Assembly: GCA_019510465.1 (NCBI GenBank)
Contig: JAEKKH010000170.1
Coordinates: 1 to 52,219 of the forward strand
From: Burkholderiales bacterium
GTDB lineage: Bacteria > Pseudomonadota > Gammaproteobacteria > Burkholderiales > Burkholderiaceae_C
Direction of reading: 5' to 3'
Length of the DNA stretch: 52,219 nucleotides
The notes below the pieces were generated by a model. The model was not told the DNA's origin. It did no database searches and saw only the letters and a list, made by a program, of their open reading frames with translations. This document shows, piece after piece, positions 18,561-29,128 of this stretch. A program made the position numbers and the translations under genes. The stretch's first letter is position 1; each line of letters starts with the position of its first letter.

Positions 18561-20174
18561 ATGACCTCTGCCGATCACGATCGCGACTTCGACCTCGAAG
18601 TCAGCCGCCGCCGCCTGCTCGCCGCCGCGGGCGTGGCCAGCGCCCTCGGCCTGGCCCCGCTCATGGGCGCGCGCGCCGCCAGCGCCACGCAGGCCGACCC
18701 CGACCACCGCCGCGAGGGCGGCACCGCGGCGGCGCCGCCCGTCGCCGGCCTGCACCTGCAGTTCGGCGCGGATGCGTCCAGCCAGGTGACGGTGTCCTGG
18801 CACACGCTGCAGCCGGTGCGCGACGCGCGCGTCATCGTCGGGCGCATGGACGGCCACTTCGAGCAGACGGTGCCGGCGCGCACCGTCAGCTACACCGACG
18901 CGAAGGCCAGGCAGGTCGTCTACGCGCACCACGCGCGCATCGAGCGCCTCGCGCCCGAGTCGTCCTACCTGTACGGCGCGCTGCACGAAGGCGCCGAGCC
19001 GGAGTTCGGCACCTTGCGCACCGCCCCGCGCGGCCGCGCCCGACTCACGTTCACCAGCTTCGGCGACCAGGGCACGCCCACGCTGGGCAAGCGCTTCGTC
19101 CCGCCCGCCGGCGTGACGCTGTCCAACCCGCCATACGTCAACGACAACCTCGGCTCGCCCGCCGCCGCCGACACCGTGCTGGGCGTCGAGCGCCTGCGCC
19201 CGCTGTTCCACCTGTTCAACGGCGACCTCTGCTACGCCAACCTCGCCGACGACCGGGTGCGGACCTGGTGGGACTTCTGGAACAACAACACGCGCAGCGC
19301 GCGCCATCGCCCGTGGATGCCGTCGCCCGGCAACCACGAGAACGAGCTGGGCAACGGCCCCATCGGCTACCAGGCCTACCAGACCTACTTCTCGGTGCCC
19401 GAGGCCGACGGCCAGACCGAGGTCACACGCGGACTCTGGTACGCGTTCAGCGCCGGCTCGGTGCGCGTGGTCAGCATCGCCAACGATGACGTCGTCTACC
19501 AGGACGGCGGCAACAGCTACGTGCGCGGCTACTCGGGCGGCGCGCAGAAGGCCTGGCTCGAGCGCGAGCTCGCGACGGCGCGGCGCCTGCCCGGCATCGA
19601 CTGGGTCGTCGTGTGCATGCACCAGGTGGCCATCTCCACCGCCGACAAGTTCAACGGCGCGGACCTCGGCATCCGCGAGGAATGGGTGCCGCTGTTCGAC
19701 CGCCACGGCGTCGACCTGGTCGTGTGCGGCCACGAGCACCACTACGAGCGCTCGCATCCGATCCGCGGCCATGAGGGCAACCCCACGCTCACCCCCCTGC
19801 CGCAGGCCAGCGCGACCGACCACATCGACACGCGCCACGGCACCGTGCACATGGTGATCGGCGGCGGCGGCACCTCGGTGCCCTCCAACCAGCTGTTCTT
19901 CGATCCGCCGCAGTGCCGCGTGATCACCGCCGTGGGTTCGCCCGACCCGGCGACGGGCAAGCGCCCGCCGATCTACGTGACCGAGCACGCGCCCTGGTCG
20001 GCCGTGCGCAACGCGGCGCATTCGTACGGCTTCGCGGCGTTCGAGGTCGACCCGGGGACGCACGCGGGCGGCACGACGACGATCAAGGTCACCTACTACG
20101 ACGTCACCGGCCCCGACGGCCAGTTGTCGCCGTTCGAGACCTTCACGCTGAGCCGCACGCGCAGCGACGGCTGA
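18561..20174 (+). CDS. Tat-exported purple-acid-phosphatase-like metallophosphoesterase
   Basis: The 537-residue protein starts with a twin-arginine signal (SRRRLLAAAGVASALG). A fibronectin-like N-terminal domain of purple acid phosphatases follows (about residues 60-155), then a calcineurin-like metallophosphoesterase domain. Metal-ligand motifs are FTSFGDQG, LFNGDLCYAN, PSPGNHENE, VVCMHQ and CGHEHHYERSHP. It probably hydrolyses phosphoesters in the periplasm. No strong ribosome-binding site precedes the chosen ATG; an ATG 63 bp upstream would place 21 extra residues before the Tat motif. It faces the MFS gene, 11 bp away. Confidence 0.9.
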   Translation: MTSADHDRDFDLEVSRRRLLAAAGVASALGLAPLMGARAASATQADPDHRREGGTAAAPPVAGLHLQFGADASSQVTVSWHTLQPVRDARVIVGRMDGHFEQTVPARTVSYTDAKARQVVYAHHARIERLAPESSYLYGALHEGAEPEFGTLRTAPRGRARLTFTSFGDQGTPTLGKRFVPPAGVTLSNPPYVNDNLGSPAAADTVLGVERLRPLFHLFNGDLCYANLADDRVRTWWDFWNNNTRSARHRPWMPSPGNHENELGNGPIGYQAYQTYFSVPEADGQTEVTRGLWYAFSAGSVRVVSIANDDVVYQDGGNSYVRGYSGGAQKAWLERELATARRLPGIDWVVVCMHQVAISTADKFNGADLGIREEWVPLFDRHGVDLVVCGHEHHYERSHPIRGHEGNPTLTPLPQASATDHIDTRHGTVHMVIGGGGTSVPSNQLFFDPPQCRVITAVGSPDPATGKRPPIYVTEHAPWSAVRNAAHSYGFAAFEVDPGTHAGGTTTIKVTYYDVTGPDGQLSPFETFTLSRTRSDG

Positions 20175-20185
20175 CGCCCCGCGGT

Positions 20186-21478
20186 TCAGCGCCTCGCGCG
20201 GCACGCGGCGGCCGCGTCCGGCTGTGGCTGCCGCGTCGATGCCGGCGACGACAGCCACGGTGCCGCGACCCACGCGCACGCCGCCGCCGCCAGCCATGCG
20301 AGCGCCCAGCCGTGCCAGGCGACCAGGTGCGCGACCGCCAGCGGCGTCAGGAAGCAGATGGCGAACACCGCCGTGTTGGCCATGCCCAGCGCGGTGCCGG
20401 CCTGGCCGGCGCCGGCGCGCGTCGCGAGCTCGGTGTAGGCCACGCCGTGCCAGGCCGAGACGCACACGCCGCCGGCCAGCAGCGCCGCGATCATCGCCAC
20501 GCGCAGCGCCGCGCCCGCGAGGATGTCCAGCTCGGCCAGCAGCGCGACGCCGGCCAGCAGCGTGAACAGCAGGGCGCTTGCGCGGGCGCAGGCGAGCAGG
20601 AAGGCCGGGCGGTTGCGGCGGCGGTCGGTCCAGCGTCCGCTCCAGACGCGCATCCCCATCGCGCCGGCCTGCACGAGCACCATCGTCGCCGTGGTGGCGG
20701 ACAGGCCCGCGTGGCCGACGTCGTGCAGGAACACGGTGCCGAACGACAGCAGCGCGAACTGCGGCGCGCACAGCACGCCGATGCCCGCGACGATGCGCCA
20801 GATCCGCGGGTCGCGCAGCGGACCCGACGGCCCGGCGGACGCCGCCGCGCCGGCAGCTTCCGCGAGCCCGGGATCGCGCACCCAGGCCGCGGCCAGCGCC
20901 GCCACGCCGCACAGCGCGGCCAGGAACGCGTACACCGCTGCGAACCCGACGTGCAGCGCCAGCACGGGCAACAGCAAGGCACCGACGCCGCCGCCCAGCG
21001 GCACCGCGGTCTGGCGGATGCTCATGGCCAGCCCGCGCTCGCCGTCGGCGAACCAGCGCATCACCGCACGGCCGCTGGCGCCATTGACGCTGCCGCCCAG
21101 CAGGCCCACCGCGACCAGGCCGACGGCCAGCCAGCGCAGGGCCGGCACGTGCGCGGCCGACGGCGCGGCCCAGGCCGCCATCGCCGCCAGCGCCAACCCG
21201 GTGCTCGCGAGCCCGGCCAGCAGCACCGGGCGGTCGCCGAAGCGATCGGTCAACAGGCCCCACGGCACCTCGCTCAGCGCGATGCCCAGGCCCATGAGGC
21301 CCAGCACCAGGCCCAGCGTGGCGGTGTCCAGGCGGTAGCCGGCGCGCATCAGCACGGCCGTCATCGGGATGCCGCTGAACGCGACGGAGAACGCTGCATT
21401 GGCCAGCACGCCGGCGGCGAGCACCTTCCAGCGATGGCGCGGCGGCAGCGGGCGGGAAGTAGGGAACGAAGACGTCAT
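20186..21478 (-). CDS. Major facilitator superfamily transporter
   Basis: The 430-residue protein shows about twelve hydrophobic segments in two halves. The MFS loop signature appears as GLLTDRFGDRPVLL after the second helix and as SGRWTDRRRNRPAFLL after the eighth. The substrate is not indicated. It is transcribed divergently from an LrhA-like LysR gene, with 72 bp between starts, so that regulator probably controls it. The C-terminal tail is Ala/Arg-rich and cytoplasmic. Confidence 0.9.
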   Translation of the reverse strand: MTSSFPTSRPLPPRHRWKVLAAGVLANAAFSVAFSGIPMTAVLMRAGYRLDTATLGLVLGLMGLGIALSEVPWGLLTDRFGDRPVLLAGLASTGLALAAMAAWAAPSAAHVPALRWLAVGLVAVGLLGGSVNGASGRAVMRWFADGERGLAMSIRQTAVPLGGGVGALLLPVLALHVGFAAVYAFLAALCGVAALAAAWVRDPGLAEAAGAAASAGPSGPLRDPRIWRIVAGIGVLCAPQFALLSFGTVFLHDVGHAGLSATTATMVLVQAGAMGMRVWSGRWTDRRRNRPAFLLACARASALLFTLLAGVALLAELDILAGAALRVAMIAALLAGGVCVSAWHGVAYTELATRAGAGQAGTALGMANTAVFAICFLTPLAVAHLVAWHGWALAWLAAAACAWVAAPWLSSPASTRQPQPDAAAACRARR

Positions 21479-21507
21479 GGCGTGCAGTCTCCGCTTGTGT
21501 CGACATC

Positions 21508-21518
21508 CTGAAAATCAG
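21508..21518. promoter_or_regulatory. Possible LysR-type operator
   Basis: The palindrome CTGA-AAA-TCAG lies in the 72-bp region between the divergent MFS and LysR genes, in a local AT-rich stretch unlike the surroundings. LysR-family sites are short dyads in such divergent promoters. There is no direct evidence of binding. Confidence 0.35.
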
Positions 21519-21550
21519 AAAATTTGCGCCGGACAGTTCAATGGAACAGG

Positions 21551-22492
21551 ATGATCGTGACCCGCGTGACCTACGACCTCGACGTGCTGCGCAGCTTCTC
21601 CACGGGCATCGCGCTGGGCAGCTACGCACGGGCGGCCGACAAGCTCGGCCGCTCGACGTCCGCCGTCAGCGCGCAGCTCAAGAAGCTCGAGTCGCAGGCC
21701 GGCACGCCGCTGCTGCGCAAGGCCGGGCGCGGCCTGGAACTCACGCAAGCCGGCGAGACCATGCTGGCCTACGCGCACCGGCTGCTGGAGCTCAACGACG
21801 AGGCGGTGGCCGCCGTCAACGGCACGAGCCTGCAGGGCGAGGTCCGCGTCGGGCTGCAGGAAGACCTCGGCGAGGCCGTGCTGCCGGCCGCGCTGGCGCG
21901 CTTCGCGCGGGCGCATCCGAAGGTGCACATCGACGCCTGCGTGGCGCGCAGCGCCGAGCTGCAGGAGCGCCTGGCGGCCGGGCAGCTGGACTTCGCGCTC
22001 GTCTGGAACGTCGGCTGGGATCCGGCGAACCTGCATGTCGAGCGCATCGTGCGGCTGCCGCTGCAGTGGATCGGCCCCGCCTCGCTGGCCACGCTCGACG
22101 CGTCCTGGTGGTCGCAGTACGCGCGGCGCGGCGCGCGGGCGGCGAAGGAGCCGCTGCCGCTGATCCTGCTGGACGCCCCCTGCCCGCTGCGCGGGATCGT
22201 CACCGCGACGCTGGAAAGCGCGGGCCTGCGCTGGCGCCGCGCGTTCAGCAGCGCGAGCCTGGGCGCGCTGTGGGCCGCGACGTCCGCCGGCCTGGGCCTG
22301 TCCGTGCGCACGGCGTTCGGACTGCCGGCGCACGTGCGCATCATCGACCGCGCGGGCACCGCCCTGCCGGCGCTGCCGCAGATCGACCTCGCGCTCGTCC
22401 GCCCGACGGCCGCGCCGGAGCCCGCCGCCGGTCGCCTGGCCGCGCTGCTGGTGGACGCGATCCGCCGCGCGAACGACGGCGCCGCGGCCTAG
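21551..22492 (+). CDS. LysR family transcriptional regulator (LrhA-like)
   Basis: The 313-residue regulator has an N-terminal winged helix-turn-helix: DLDVLRSFSTGIALGSYARAADKL, then GRSTSAVSAQLKKLESQ, the variant seen in the LrhA/HexA group. The effector domain fills the remainder (about residues 90-305). The start is ambiguous. ATG at 21551 is used; an in-frame TTG lies upstream at 21524, and a GTG at 21566 would start right before TYDLDVLRSF. It diverges from the MFS transporter gene, its most likely target. Confidence 0.88.
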   Translation: MIVTRVTYDLDVLRSFSTGIALGSYARAADKLGRSTSAVSAQLKKLESQAGTPLLRKAGRGLELTQAGETMLAYAHRLLELNDEAVAAVNGTSLQGEVRVGLQEDLGEAVLPAALARFARAHPKVHIDACVARSAELQERLAAGQLDFALVWNVGWDPANLHVERIVRLPLQWIGPASLATLDASWWSQYARRGARAAKEPLPLILLDAPCPLRGIVTATLESAGLRWRRAFSSASLGALWAATSAGLGLSVRTAFGLPAHVRIIDRAGTALPALPQIDLALVRPTAAPEPAAGRLAALLVDAIRRANDGAAA

Positions 22493-22505
22493 CGATCAGG
22501 CGCGA

Positions 22506-22958
22506 TCAGGCGTACGGATCGTCGAACCCGAGCGCAGCCAGCACCGCCGCCTCGCGCGCCTCCATGGCCGCGGCCTCGGGGCCGTCGTCCTCGTGGTCGT
22601 AGCCTTGCGCGTGCAGCGTGCCGTGCACGAGCAGGTGCGCGTAGTGGGCCGCCAGCGCGATCTTCTGCTGCTTCGCCTCGCGCTCGACCACCGGCGCGCA
22701 CAGCACGAGATCGGCTTCGATCTCGGGCTCCTGCACGTAGTCGAAGGTCAGCACGTTGGTGGCGTAGTCCTTGTGGCGGTACTCGCGATTGAGCGTGCGC
22801 CCCTCGTCCTCGCCGACGATGCGCACGGTGATCGCGGCGGGCGCCTCGAGGCCGGCGCGGATCCATCGCGCGACCTTGTGGCGCGGCAGCAGGTCGCGAT
22901 GCGACGGGTCGGCGAACTGCAGGCTCAGGCGCAGCTCGAAGAGCGGGGGACGGGCCAT
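22506..22958 (-). CDS. ybeY: Endoribonuclease YbeY (rRNA maturation factor)
   Basis: YbeY is a zinc-dependent RNase that matures the 3' end of 16S rRNA and takes part in 70S quality control. The 150-residue protein has the metal motif [11 protein letters not shown] (His112, His116, His122) and the NVLTFDY segment. Its ATG overlaps the TGA stop of the phoH-like gene by one base (TGATG), so the two are translationally coupled as in many proteobacteria. Confidence 0.96.
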   Translation of the reverse strand: MARPPLFELRLSLQFADPSHRDLLPRHKVARWIRAGLEAPAAITVRIVGEDEGRTLNREYRHKDYATNVLTFDYVQEPEIEADLVLCAPVVEREAKQQKIALAAHYAHLLVHGTLHAQGYDHEDDGPEAAAMEAREAAVLAALGFDDPYA

Positions 22959-24010
22959 CAGGAACGTCCTCCCCGGGTGCCGCGGCGGCCTTCCTGGAAG
23001 CTGGCCGGAACGACCGCCGGCGGCTCGGACGCGGCGGCATCGCGCACGGCGGCCGCCTCGTAGGCCTCGACGATGCGCGCCACCAGCGGATGGCGCACGA
23101 CGTCGGCCGCGCCGAACTGCGTCACGGCGATTCCCTTGACGTCCCGCAGGATGGCGCTGGCGTCGGCCAGGCCGCTGCGCGCGCCGCGCGGCAGGTCGAC
23201 CTGCGTGAGGTCGCCGGTGACCACCGCCTTGGTGCCGAAGCCGATGCGCGTCAGGAACATCTTCATCTGTTCGGGCGTGGCGTTCTGCGCCTCGTCCAGG
23301 ATCACGAACGCGTGGTTGAGCGTGCGGCCGCGCATGAAGGCCAGCGGCGCGATCTCGATGGCGCCGCGTTCGAAGGCCTTGGTCACGCGCTCGTAGCCCA
23401 TCAGGTCGTACAGCGCGTCGTAGAGCGGACGCAGGTAGGGGTCGACCTTCTGCGAGAGATCGCCCGGCAGGAAGCCGAGGCGCTCGCCGGCCTCCACCGC
23501 GGGGCGGGTCAGCACGATGCGCTGCACGCCCGCGCGTTCAAGCGCGTCGACCGCGCACGCCACGGCGAGGAAGGTCTTGCCGGTGCCGGCCGGGCCCAGG
23601 CCGAGCGTGATGTCGTGCGACAGGATCTGGCGCAGGTACTGCACCTGGTTGGGCGTGCGGCCGATCAGGTTGGCGCGCCGCGTGTGCAGCACGATCTCGC
23701 CGCCGGCCACGGCCTCGTCCTGGGGCACCGGCCTGGCGTGGCCCTGGATCACGTCGCGCTGCGCGTCGTGCAGCATCAGCTGCAGCTGCTCCTCGTCGAT
23801 CGGACGGCCGCTGCGCTCGTACAGGGCCTCGACCAGCGCCATCGCGCGCGGCGCCTGCAGCTTGCCGCCCTCGACACGGAAGTGCTCCTGGCGCCGGCTG
23901 ATGGCGACGTTGAGCCCCTGCTCGATCGCGCGCAGGTTCTCGTCGAGGACGCCGCACACGTGGGCGAGGCGTTCGTTGTCGGGAGGGGAGAAGGCGCGGC
24001 GGACGATCAC
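22958..24010 (-). CDS. ybeZ: PhoH-like ATPase
   Basis: The protein is a PhoH/YbeZ ATPase, usually paired with YbeY in RNA metabolism. It has Walker A GPAGTGKT (about residues 139-146), [20 protein letters not shown], Walker [11 protein letters not shown], and [16 protein letters not shown] start at 24010 (350 residues) is proposed because the conserved part begins directly after it ([18 protein letters not shown]). An open frame extends to 24097, but that would overlap the divergent ruvA gene. No strong ribosome-binding site is seen, so the start is uncertain by up to 29 codons. Confidence 0.92.
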   Translation of the reverse strand: MIVRRAFSPPDNERLAHVCGVLDENLRAIEQGLNVAISRRQEHFRVEGGKLQAPRAMALVEALYERSGRPIDEEQLQLMLHDAQRDVIQGHARPVPQDEAVAGGEIVLHTRRANLIGRTPNQVQYLRQILSHDITLGLGPAGTGKTFLAVACAVDALERAGVQRIVLTRPAVEAGERLGFLPGDLSQKVDPYLRPLYDALYDLMGYERVTKAFERGAIEIAPLAFMRGRTLNHAFVILDEAQNATPEQMKMFLTRIGFGTKAVVTGDLTQVDLPRGARSGLADASAILRDVKGIAVTQFGAADVVRHPLVARIVEAYEAAAVRDAAASEPPAVVPASFQEGRRGTRGGRS

Positions 24011-24074
24011 GTACTTTGGCGGGGTTCGTTGGAGGTCAGGGAAGATTGTCCCCGCATTCTTCGATAATCGCCGC

Positions 24075-24647
24075 ATGATCGGTCGTCTCACGGGCATCGT
24101 CGCGGAAAAGTCGCCCCCGCAGGTCCTGCTGGATGTCCAGGGCGTCGGCTACGAGGTGGACGTGCCGATGAGCACGTTCTGCAACCTTCCGGGCCTGGGC
24201 GAGCGCGTCACGCTGCTCACGCATTTCGTGGTGCGCGAGGACGCGCAGCAGCTGTTCGCGTTCCTCACCGACGAGGAGCGCGCCACCTTCCGCCTGCTGG
24301 TCAAGATCTCCGGCATCGGCCCGCGCACGGCGCTGGCCATCCTGTCGGGCCTGTCGGTGAGCGACCTCGCCGGCGCCGTCGCGCGCCAGGAGGGCGGACG
24401 CCTGCAGAAGGTGCCGGGCATCGGCAAGAAGACGGCCGAGCGCCTGCTGCTGGAACTCAAGGGCAAGCTGGGCCCCGACATCGCCTCGACCGGCGTCGCC
24501 ATCCACAGCGACGCCCAGGGCGACATCGTGCAGGCGCTGATCGCGCTGGGCTACAACGAGAAGGAAGCGGCGATGGCGATCAAGGGCCTGCCGAAGGACG
24601 TCGGGGTGTCGGACGGCATCAAGCTGGCGATGAAGGCCTTGTCGTAG
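24075..24647 (+). CDS. ruvA: Holliday junction branch migration protein RuvA
   Basis: RuvA binds four-way DNA junctions and loads the RuvB motor. The 190-residue protein begins MIGRLTGIV and has helix-hairpin-helix motifs in [16 protein letters not shown] and [21 protein letters not shown]-terminal RuvB-binding domain follows ([15 protein letters not shown]). ruvB is not directly downstream: a copper chaperone gene on the opposite strand lies between them, so the two halves of the complex probably have separate promoters. Confidence 0.97.
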   Translation: MIGRLTGIVAEKSPPQVLLDVQGVGYEVDVPMSTFCNLPGLGERVTLLTHFVVREDAQQLFAFLTDEERATFRLLVKISGIGPRTALAILSGLSVSDLAGAVARQEGGRLQKVPGIGKKTAERLLLELKGKLGPDIASTGVAIHSDAQGDIVQALIALGYNEKEAAMAIKGLPKDVGVSDGIKLAMKALS

Positions 24648-24696
24648 GCAGGTCGCGCGCGGCTCGATGCGTCGTGGACGACACCGCTTCGCGGCG

Positions 24697-25122
24697 TCAT
24701 TGCTGACGCGCGACGGCCTTGACGTCCACCGTCCTGCGCTGGCCCTTCGCGTCCTCGATCACCAGCCTGATCGGCACCACGTCGCCGGCCTTGACCGGCG
24801 CCTTCAGGCCCATGAGCATCATGTGGTAGCCGCTAGGCTTGAGTTCGACGGCCTTGCCCATGGGCAGCGGCAGCGTGTCGACCGCGCGCATCTTCATGAG
24901 GTCGCCTTCCATCTTCATCTCGTGCACCTCCGCGGATGCGGCCACCGGCGAGCTGGCGTCGACCAGCTTGCCGCCTTGAAGCGAGGTGATGGTCATGTAG
25001 GCCGCCGTGGTCTTCTGCTGGGCGACGGTGCTGCGCACCCAGGGGTCGGTGACAGTGACCTGGGCGTGGGCGGCGGCGCTCGCGAAGACGGCGGCGGCGA
25101 GCAGGAAGGCAGGCTTGTTCAT
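24697..25122 (-). CDS. Periplasmic copper chaperone PCu(A)C
   Basis: The 141-residue protein has a signal peptide (about residues 1-20, ending AHA) and the full PCu(A)C copper motif: His67, Met78 ten residues on, His100 twenty-one residues further, and Met102. The family delivers Cu(I) in the periplasm, notably to the CuA site of cytochrome oxidase. It is inverted between ruvA and ruvB, an unusual place with no other copper gene nearby in the window. Confidence 0.93.
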   Translation of the reverse strand: MNKPAFLLAAAVFASAAAHAQVTVTDPWVRSTVAQQKTTAAYMTITSLQGGKLVDASSPVAASAEVHEMKMEGDLMKMRAVDTLPLPMGKAVELKPSGYHMMLMGLKAPVKAGDVVPIRLVIEDAKGQRRTVDVKAVARQQ

Positions 25123-25217
25123 GGCGTCGGATCGTACGTGAGCCGCGTTCGAGGCACTTTCGGGCCGATTGTTCCCGCCATCGCTCCGGCGGCGGGCGAG
25201 GACGTCATAATCACTGC

Positions 25218-26300
<1,083 letters not shown>

Positions 26301-26380
26301 GGCACGCCGTTCGACCCGCGCATCGGCGATTGCCGGCGGCGTGATCGTGCCGTCTCGTTGCGCGTCGTGCCCGCGAAAAC

Positions 26381-26428
26381 GCCGCCCGCCGCCCGCCGCC
26401 CGCCGCCCGCCGCCCGCCGCCCGCCGCC
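26381..26428. repeat. GCCGCCC heptanucleotide tandem repeat
   Basis: Six complete GCCGCCC units are followed by a near-complete seventh, about 48 bp in all. It lies about 80 bp past the ruvB stop, between ruvB and the convergent histidine phosphatase gene. A 7-bp unit changes reading frame with each gain or loss. The frame extended by the phosphatase frameshift reads straight through it. Confidence 0.9.
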
Positions 26429-26513
26429 TGACGGAGCCGGGCCGTGCGCCCCGCCCGGAAAGACGTCGCGGAAACGAAAGGGACGAGACGAACGCGGGAG
26501 GACGCCGACGAAC

Positions 26514-27165
26514 TCAGTCCGCGCGTGCCGCCAGCGCCGCCGCGGCGGGCATCCGATCGGCCGATTCGTCCAGCGTCGGCGCGTTCAGGTCGAGGTGTGT
26601 GCAGCAGGCGGTTGATGGCGGCGTTGTCCAGTTGCCAGATGCGCGGGGCGTCGAGCGGCACGCGGGCGGCGGCGCGGTACAGGCAGTCCATGACGCCGCC
26701 GTGGGCGACGAGCACCACCGTCTTGCCCGCGTGGCGCTCGGCGATGCGCAGCGTGGCGTCGATGCAGCGCGCGTAGAACAGCGTCAGCGATTCGCCGTCG
26801 CCCGGCGCGAATTCCGGATCGCGGCTCTTCCAGCGCTTGGACAGCTCGGGCCAACGTTCCGCCACCTCGACGTGCGTCATGCCCTGGAAGCTGCCGAAGC
26901 TGCGCTCGCGCAGGCCCGGATCGAGTTCGATCGGGATGCGGTTGAAGCTCGCGATCGCCTGGGCGGTGGCCTGGGCGCGCGCGAGGTCGCTGCTCACGAC
27001 GACTTCCGGGCCGTCCTCGGCCAGCCAATGGGCGGTGCGGCGCGCCTGCTCGAGCCCGCGCTCGTTGAGCGGGATGTCCAGTTGGCCCTGCAGGCGAGCC
27101 TCGACGTTCCAGGCGGTCTCGCCGTGCCGTACCGCGATCAGTCGCGTCGCTTCCCCATGACTCAT
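26514..27165 (-). CDS. Histidine phosphatase family protein, 3' end frameshifted
   Basis: The catalytic core is intact: RHGETAWN (RHG at residues 13-15), the LRERSFGSFQGM segment and VLVAHGGVMDCLYRAA with the second catalytic His. Such proteins (GpmB/CobC-like) usually have about 200-220 residues. Here the frame after NAAINRLLHT does not stop but runs on to 26161, adding over 100 Arg/Gly-rich residues antisense to the ruvB 3' end. Adding 2 nt in the CACACAC tract (26594-26601) restores a plausible ending (HLDLNAPTLDESADRM...) with a stop at 26514, which is the end given here. The cause may be a real 2-bp deletion or a sequence error. The ATG at 27165 has AGGAA upstream. Confidence 0.75.
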
Positions 27166-27185
27166 GCGCTGCTCATTCCTTCGCT

Positions 27186-27491
27186 TCAGGTGCCCCAGGT
27201 GATGGGCTCTTTCTCGGCCATGGCGCGCTTCATCATCTCCACCATCGGCCACACGCGCTGGCGCAGGCTGACGCGGTCGCCCTTGCCGGCGCCATCGTCG
27301 TCATCGCCGGCGGCGCGCGGCGATTCCGAGGCGACGGCCGATTCCAGCGCGCCGATCGCCGCCGCCATCTGCGCGACCTCGATGATGCCTTGCGGCGCGG
27401 CGTCCTTGCCGATCAGCCCCAGCACGCGCTCGCCCACGGGCTGCGTCATGATGAGGTCGCCCGTGGCCCGGCTCTTGAACCTGTAGATCAT
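27186..27491 (-). CDS. DUF1840 family protein
   Basis: The 101-residue protein matches DUF1840, small soluble proteins of unknown function in betaproteobacteria. The opening MIYRFKSRATGDLIMT, the GLIGKDAAPQGII segment and the C-terminal RVWPMVEMMKRAMAEKEPITWG are characteristic. An acidic Asp-rich loop lies in the middle. It lies 20 bp upstream of the histidine phosphatase gene and just past the terminator of the DUF883 gene. Confidence 0.88.
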   Translation of the reverse strand: MIYRFKSRATGDLIMTQPVGERVLGLIGKDAAPQGIIEVAQMAAAIGALESAVASESPRAAGDDDDGAGKGDRVSLRQRVWPMVEMMKRAMAEKEPITWGT

Positions 27492-27507
27492 GTCGGCTTT
27501 CCGTCTG

Positions 27508-27540
27508 AAAAAAAAGCGGCCAAGGAAGTCCCTGGCCGCG
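27508..27540 (-). terminator. Rho-independent terminator of the DUF883 gene
   Basis: On the minus strand a perfect 7-bp stem (GCGGCCA / TGGCCGC, 10-nt loop) is followed by eight T residues. It lies about 60 nt past the stop codon of the DUF883 gene and 17 bp before the DUF1840 start. Confidence 0.9.
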
Positions 27541-27598
27541 ATTGTCCGCGATCTGCCCGCCGGTTCGCGTGAAGCCCCGGGCAGGTCGGGGAGGTTCT

Positions 27599-27976
27599 TC
27601 AGCGATTGCGGCGGATGCGCACCACTTCGACGAGCGCGATGACGGCGGCGCCGACGGCCGCGGCGATCAGCAGCGACTTGATCGGCTCGTCCTTCACGTA
27701 GCCACGCGTCGATTCGACGGCTTGCGCGCCGCGGTCGCGCAGGAGGGCGGCGCGCTCGCGGGCGCCGTCGTAGCCGTCGTGCGCCAGCTCGCGCGCCCGC
27801 TGCGTCGCGCGCGAGAACAGCGGCTTGGCGTCGCCGTAGGCCGATTGCAGGCCGTCGACGGCGCTGTCGAGCGCGGTGCGCGTATCGCGCTCCGCGGCTT
27901 TCAAGGCGGCGGCGGCACGGTTGAAGTGCTCGGACGTGGTGGCCGAGGTGGCATTGGACAGCGAGGTTTCGGACAT
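27599..27976 (-). CDS. DUF883 (ElaB/YqjD) family membrane-anchored protein
   Basis: The 125-residue protein has a long helical region (about residues 15-95) and one C-terminal membrane helix (KSLLIAAAVGAAVIALVEVV) ending RIRRNR, the layout of the ElaB/YqjD family. E. coli homologues bind ribosomes and attach them to the inner membrane in stationary phase; that role is not proven here. It has a perfect AAGGAG ribosome-binding site and its own terminator, so it is probably a strongly expressed single-gene unit. Confidence 0.88.
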   Translation of the reverse strand: MSETSLSNATSATTSEHFNRAAAALKAAERDTRTALDSAVDGLQSAYGDAKPLFSRATQRARELAHDGYDGARERAALLRDRGAQAVESTRGYVKDEPIKSLLIAAAVGAAVIALVEVVRIRRNR

Positions 27977-28211
27977 GTGTGCTCCTTGAAATGGTTGGAT
28001 TCGTCGCCGTCCCGGGGCGTCCGGTCAGGCGCTGAAGAGTCGCTTTCAGTGTGCGCCGCCGCGGCGCGGTCACTGGTGGGGGCCGGTCGTGCCTGCATGT
28101 CGGGCGGCCACGGTCGGCGGCGTCGGACGCCAACGACGGGGCAATCAGCATGCGCGCATCGTGCGCCATCGGGGGCGATGACGACACTGGCGTCGCGGCC
28201 TTGCGCGCGCC

Positions 28212-28685
28212 TCAATGCGGCAGTTCGCCGGGCGAGCGCTCCGCGAGCGCGACGCAGTAGGCCACCAGTTGGTCGATGTCGCGCGACTTGTCGAAGACAC
28301 GATCCGCCCCGCTGGCCAGGCAGCGCGAGCGCATCTCGTCGGTCGCGTAGTTGCTGAGCACGACCAGGGCCGCGCCGGGACGGCGGCGGCGCGCCGCGGC
28401 GATCACGCCCAGGCCCGAGCCGGTGCGCAGGAAGATGTCGACGATCACCAGGTCGCAGCGCGCGCCGCGCCCCGCGAGCCAGTCGACCGCCACGCTCTCG
28501 TCGGCCGCGCTGCCCACCACGTGCACCGGCGCGAGTTCCTCCAGCGCGGCGACCAGGCTTTCCAGCACGATCAGGTTGTCCTCGACGACGAACACGTCCA
28601 GCGCGCGGGCCGGCGCCGTGTCGTCATGCCTGCGGCCCCGCGGGGCGGCGCCCGCGGCATCGGCGATCGCGCCCCGGGCGTTCAT
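28212..28685 (-). CDS. Stand-alone response regulator receiver protein
   Basis: The 157-residue protein consists of one receiver domain after a 28-residue polar leader. The acidic pair is Glu35-Asp36 (VFVVEDN), the phospho-acceptor Asp83 in VIVDIFLR, the switch Ser111 in VVLSNYA and Lys133 in VFDKSRD. There is no output domain, so it probably acts through protein contact. Its ATG overlaps the upstream gene's stop by ATGA, indicating coupling. No kinase gene is adjacent. Confidence 0.88.
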   Translation of the reverse strand: MNARGAIADAAGAAPRGRRHDDTAPARALDVFVVEDNLIVLESLVAALEELAPVHVVGSAADESVAVDWLAGRGARCDLVIVDIFLRTGSGLGVIAAARRRRPGAALVVLSNYATDEMRSRCLASGADRVFDKSRDIDQLVAYCVALAERSPGELPH

Positions 28686-28948
28686 GGGCGGATACCCCGA
28701 CCGGCGGCGCCCTCGGCGCGCGCGAGCCAGGCGGCGCGCTCGACCAGCGCCTTGCCGTCCGCCTCGTCCAGGCACGCGTCGGCGTCGCGGCCGCCACCGA
28801 CGCAGCGCGCCAGCTCGGCCTGCTCCGGCGACTCGGGCTGCGCGCAGGCCAGCGCCAGGTCGAGCTGGTGCGGCACGCCGGTGGCCAGGTACAGCGTGGC
28901 GGCCACGGTGGTGGCCACGGGCAGCAGGATGCGGGCGACGGCGGACAT
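28682..28948 (-). CDS. Small exported or membrane-anchored hypothetical protein
   Basis: The 88-residue protein has a hydrophobic N terminus (RILLPVATTVAATLYLATGVP), either a signal anchor or a signal peptide, followed by an acidic Cys-containing segment (ALACAQPE, RCVGGGRDADACLDEADG). I do not recognise the family. Its stop overlaps the response-regulator start (ATGA), which supports both gene calls. The cysteines could pair in the periplasm. Confidence 0.6.
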   Translation of the reverse strand: MSAVARILLPVATTVAATLYLATGVPHQLDLALACAQPESPEQAELARCVGGGRDADACLDEADGKALVERAAWLARAEGAAGRGIRP

Positions 28949-29128
28949 GCGGCAGACGTTTTCTCGGAGGGCATCAGGACACGCTCCGAGAATGCGCCCA
29001 TTGCCCGGCGTTGGCTGCCGGCGGGCAGCGCGACGCCCTGTAGTGCCTGTCCTACGCATGGGGCCGTCCCAGGCATGCGAGGATCATGGCGGCGGGCCGG
29101 GATCGCGCCCGCCGCGAAAGGATCCGCC

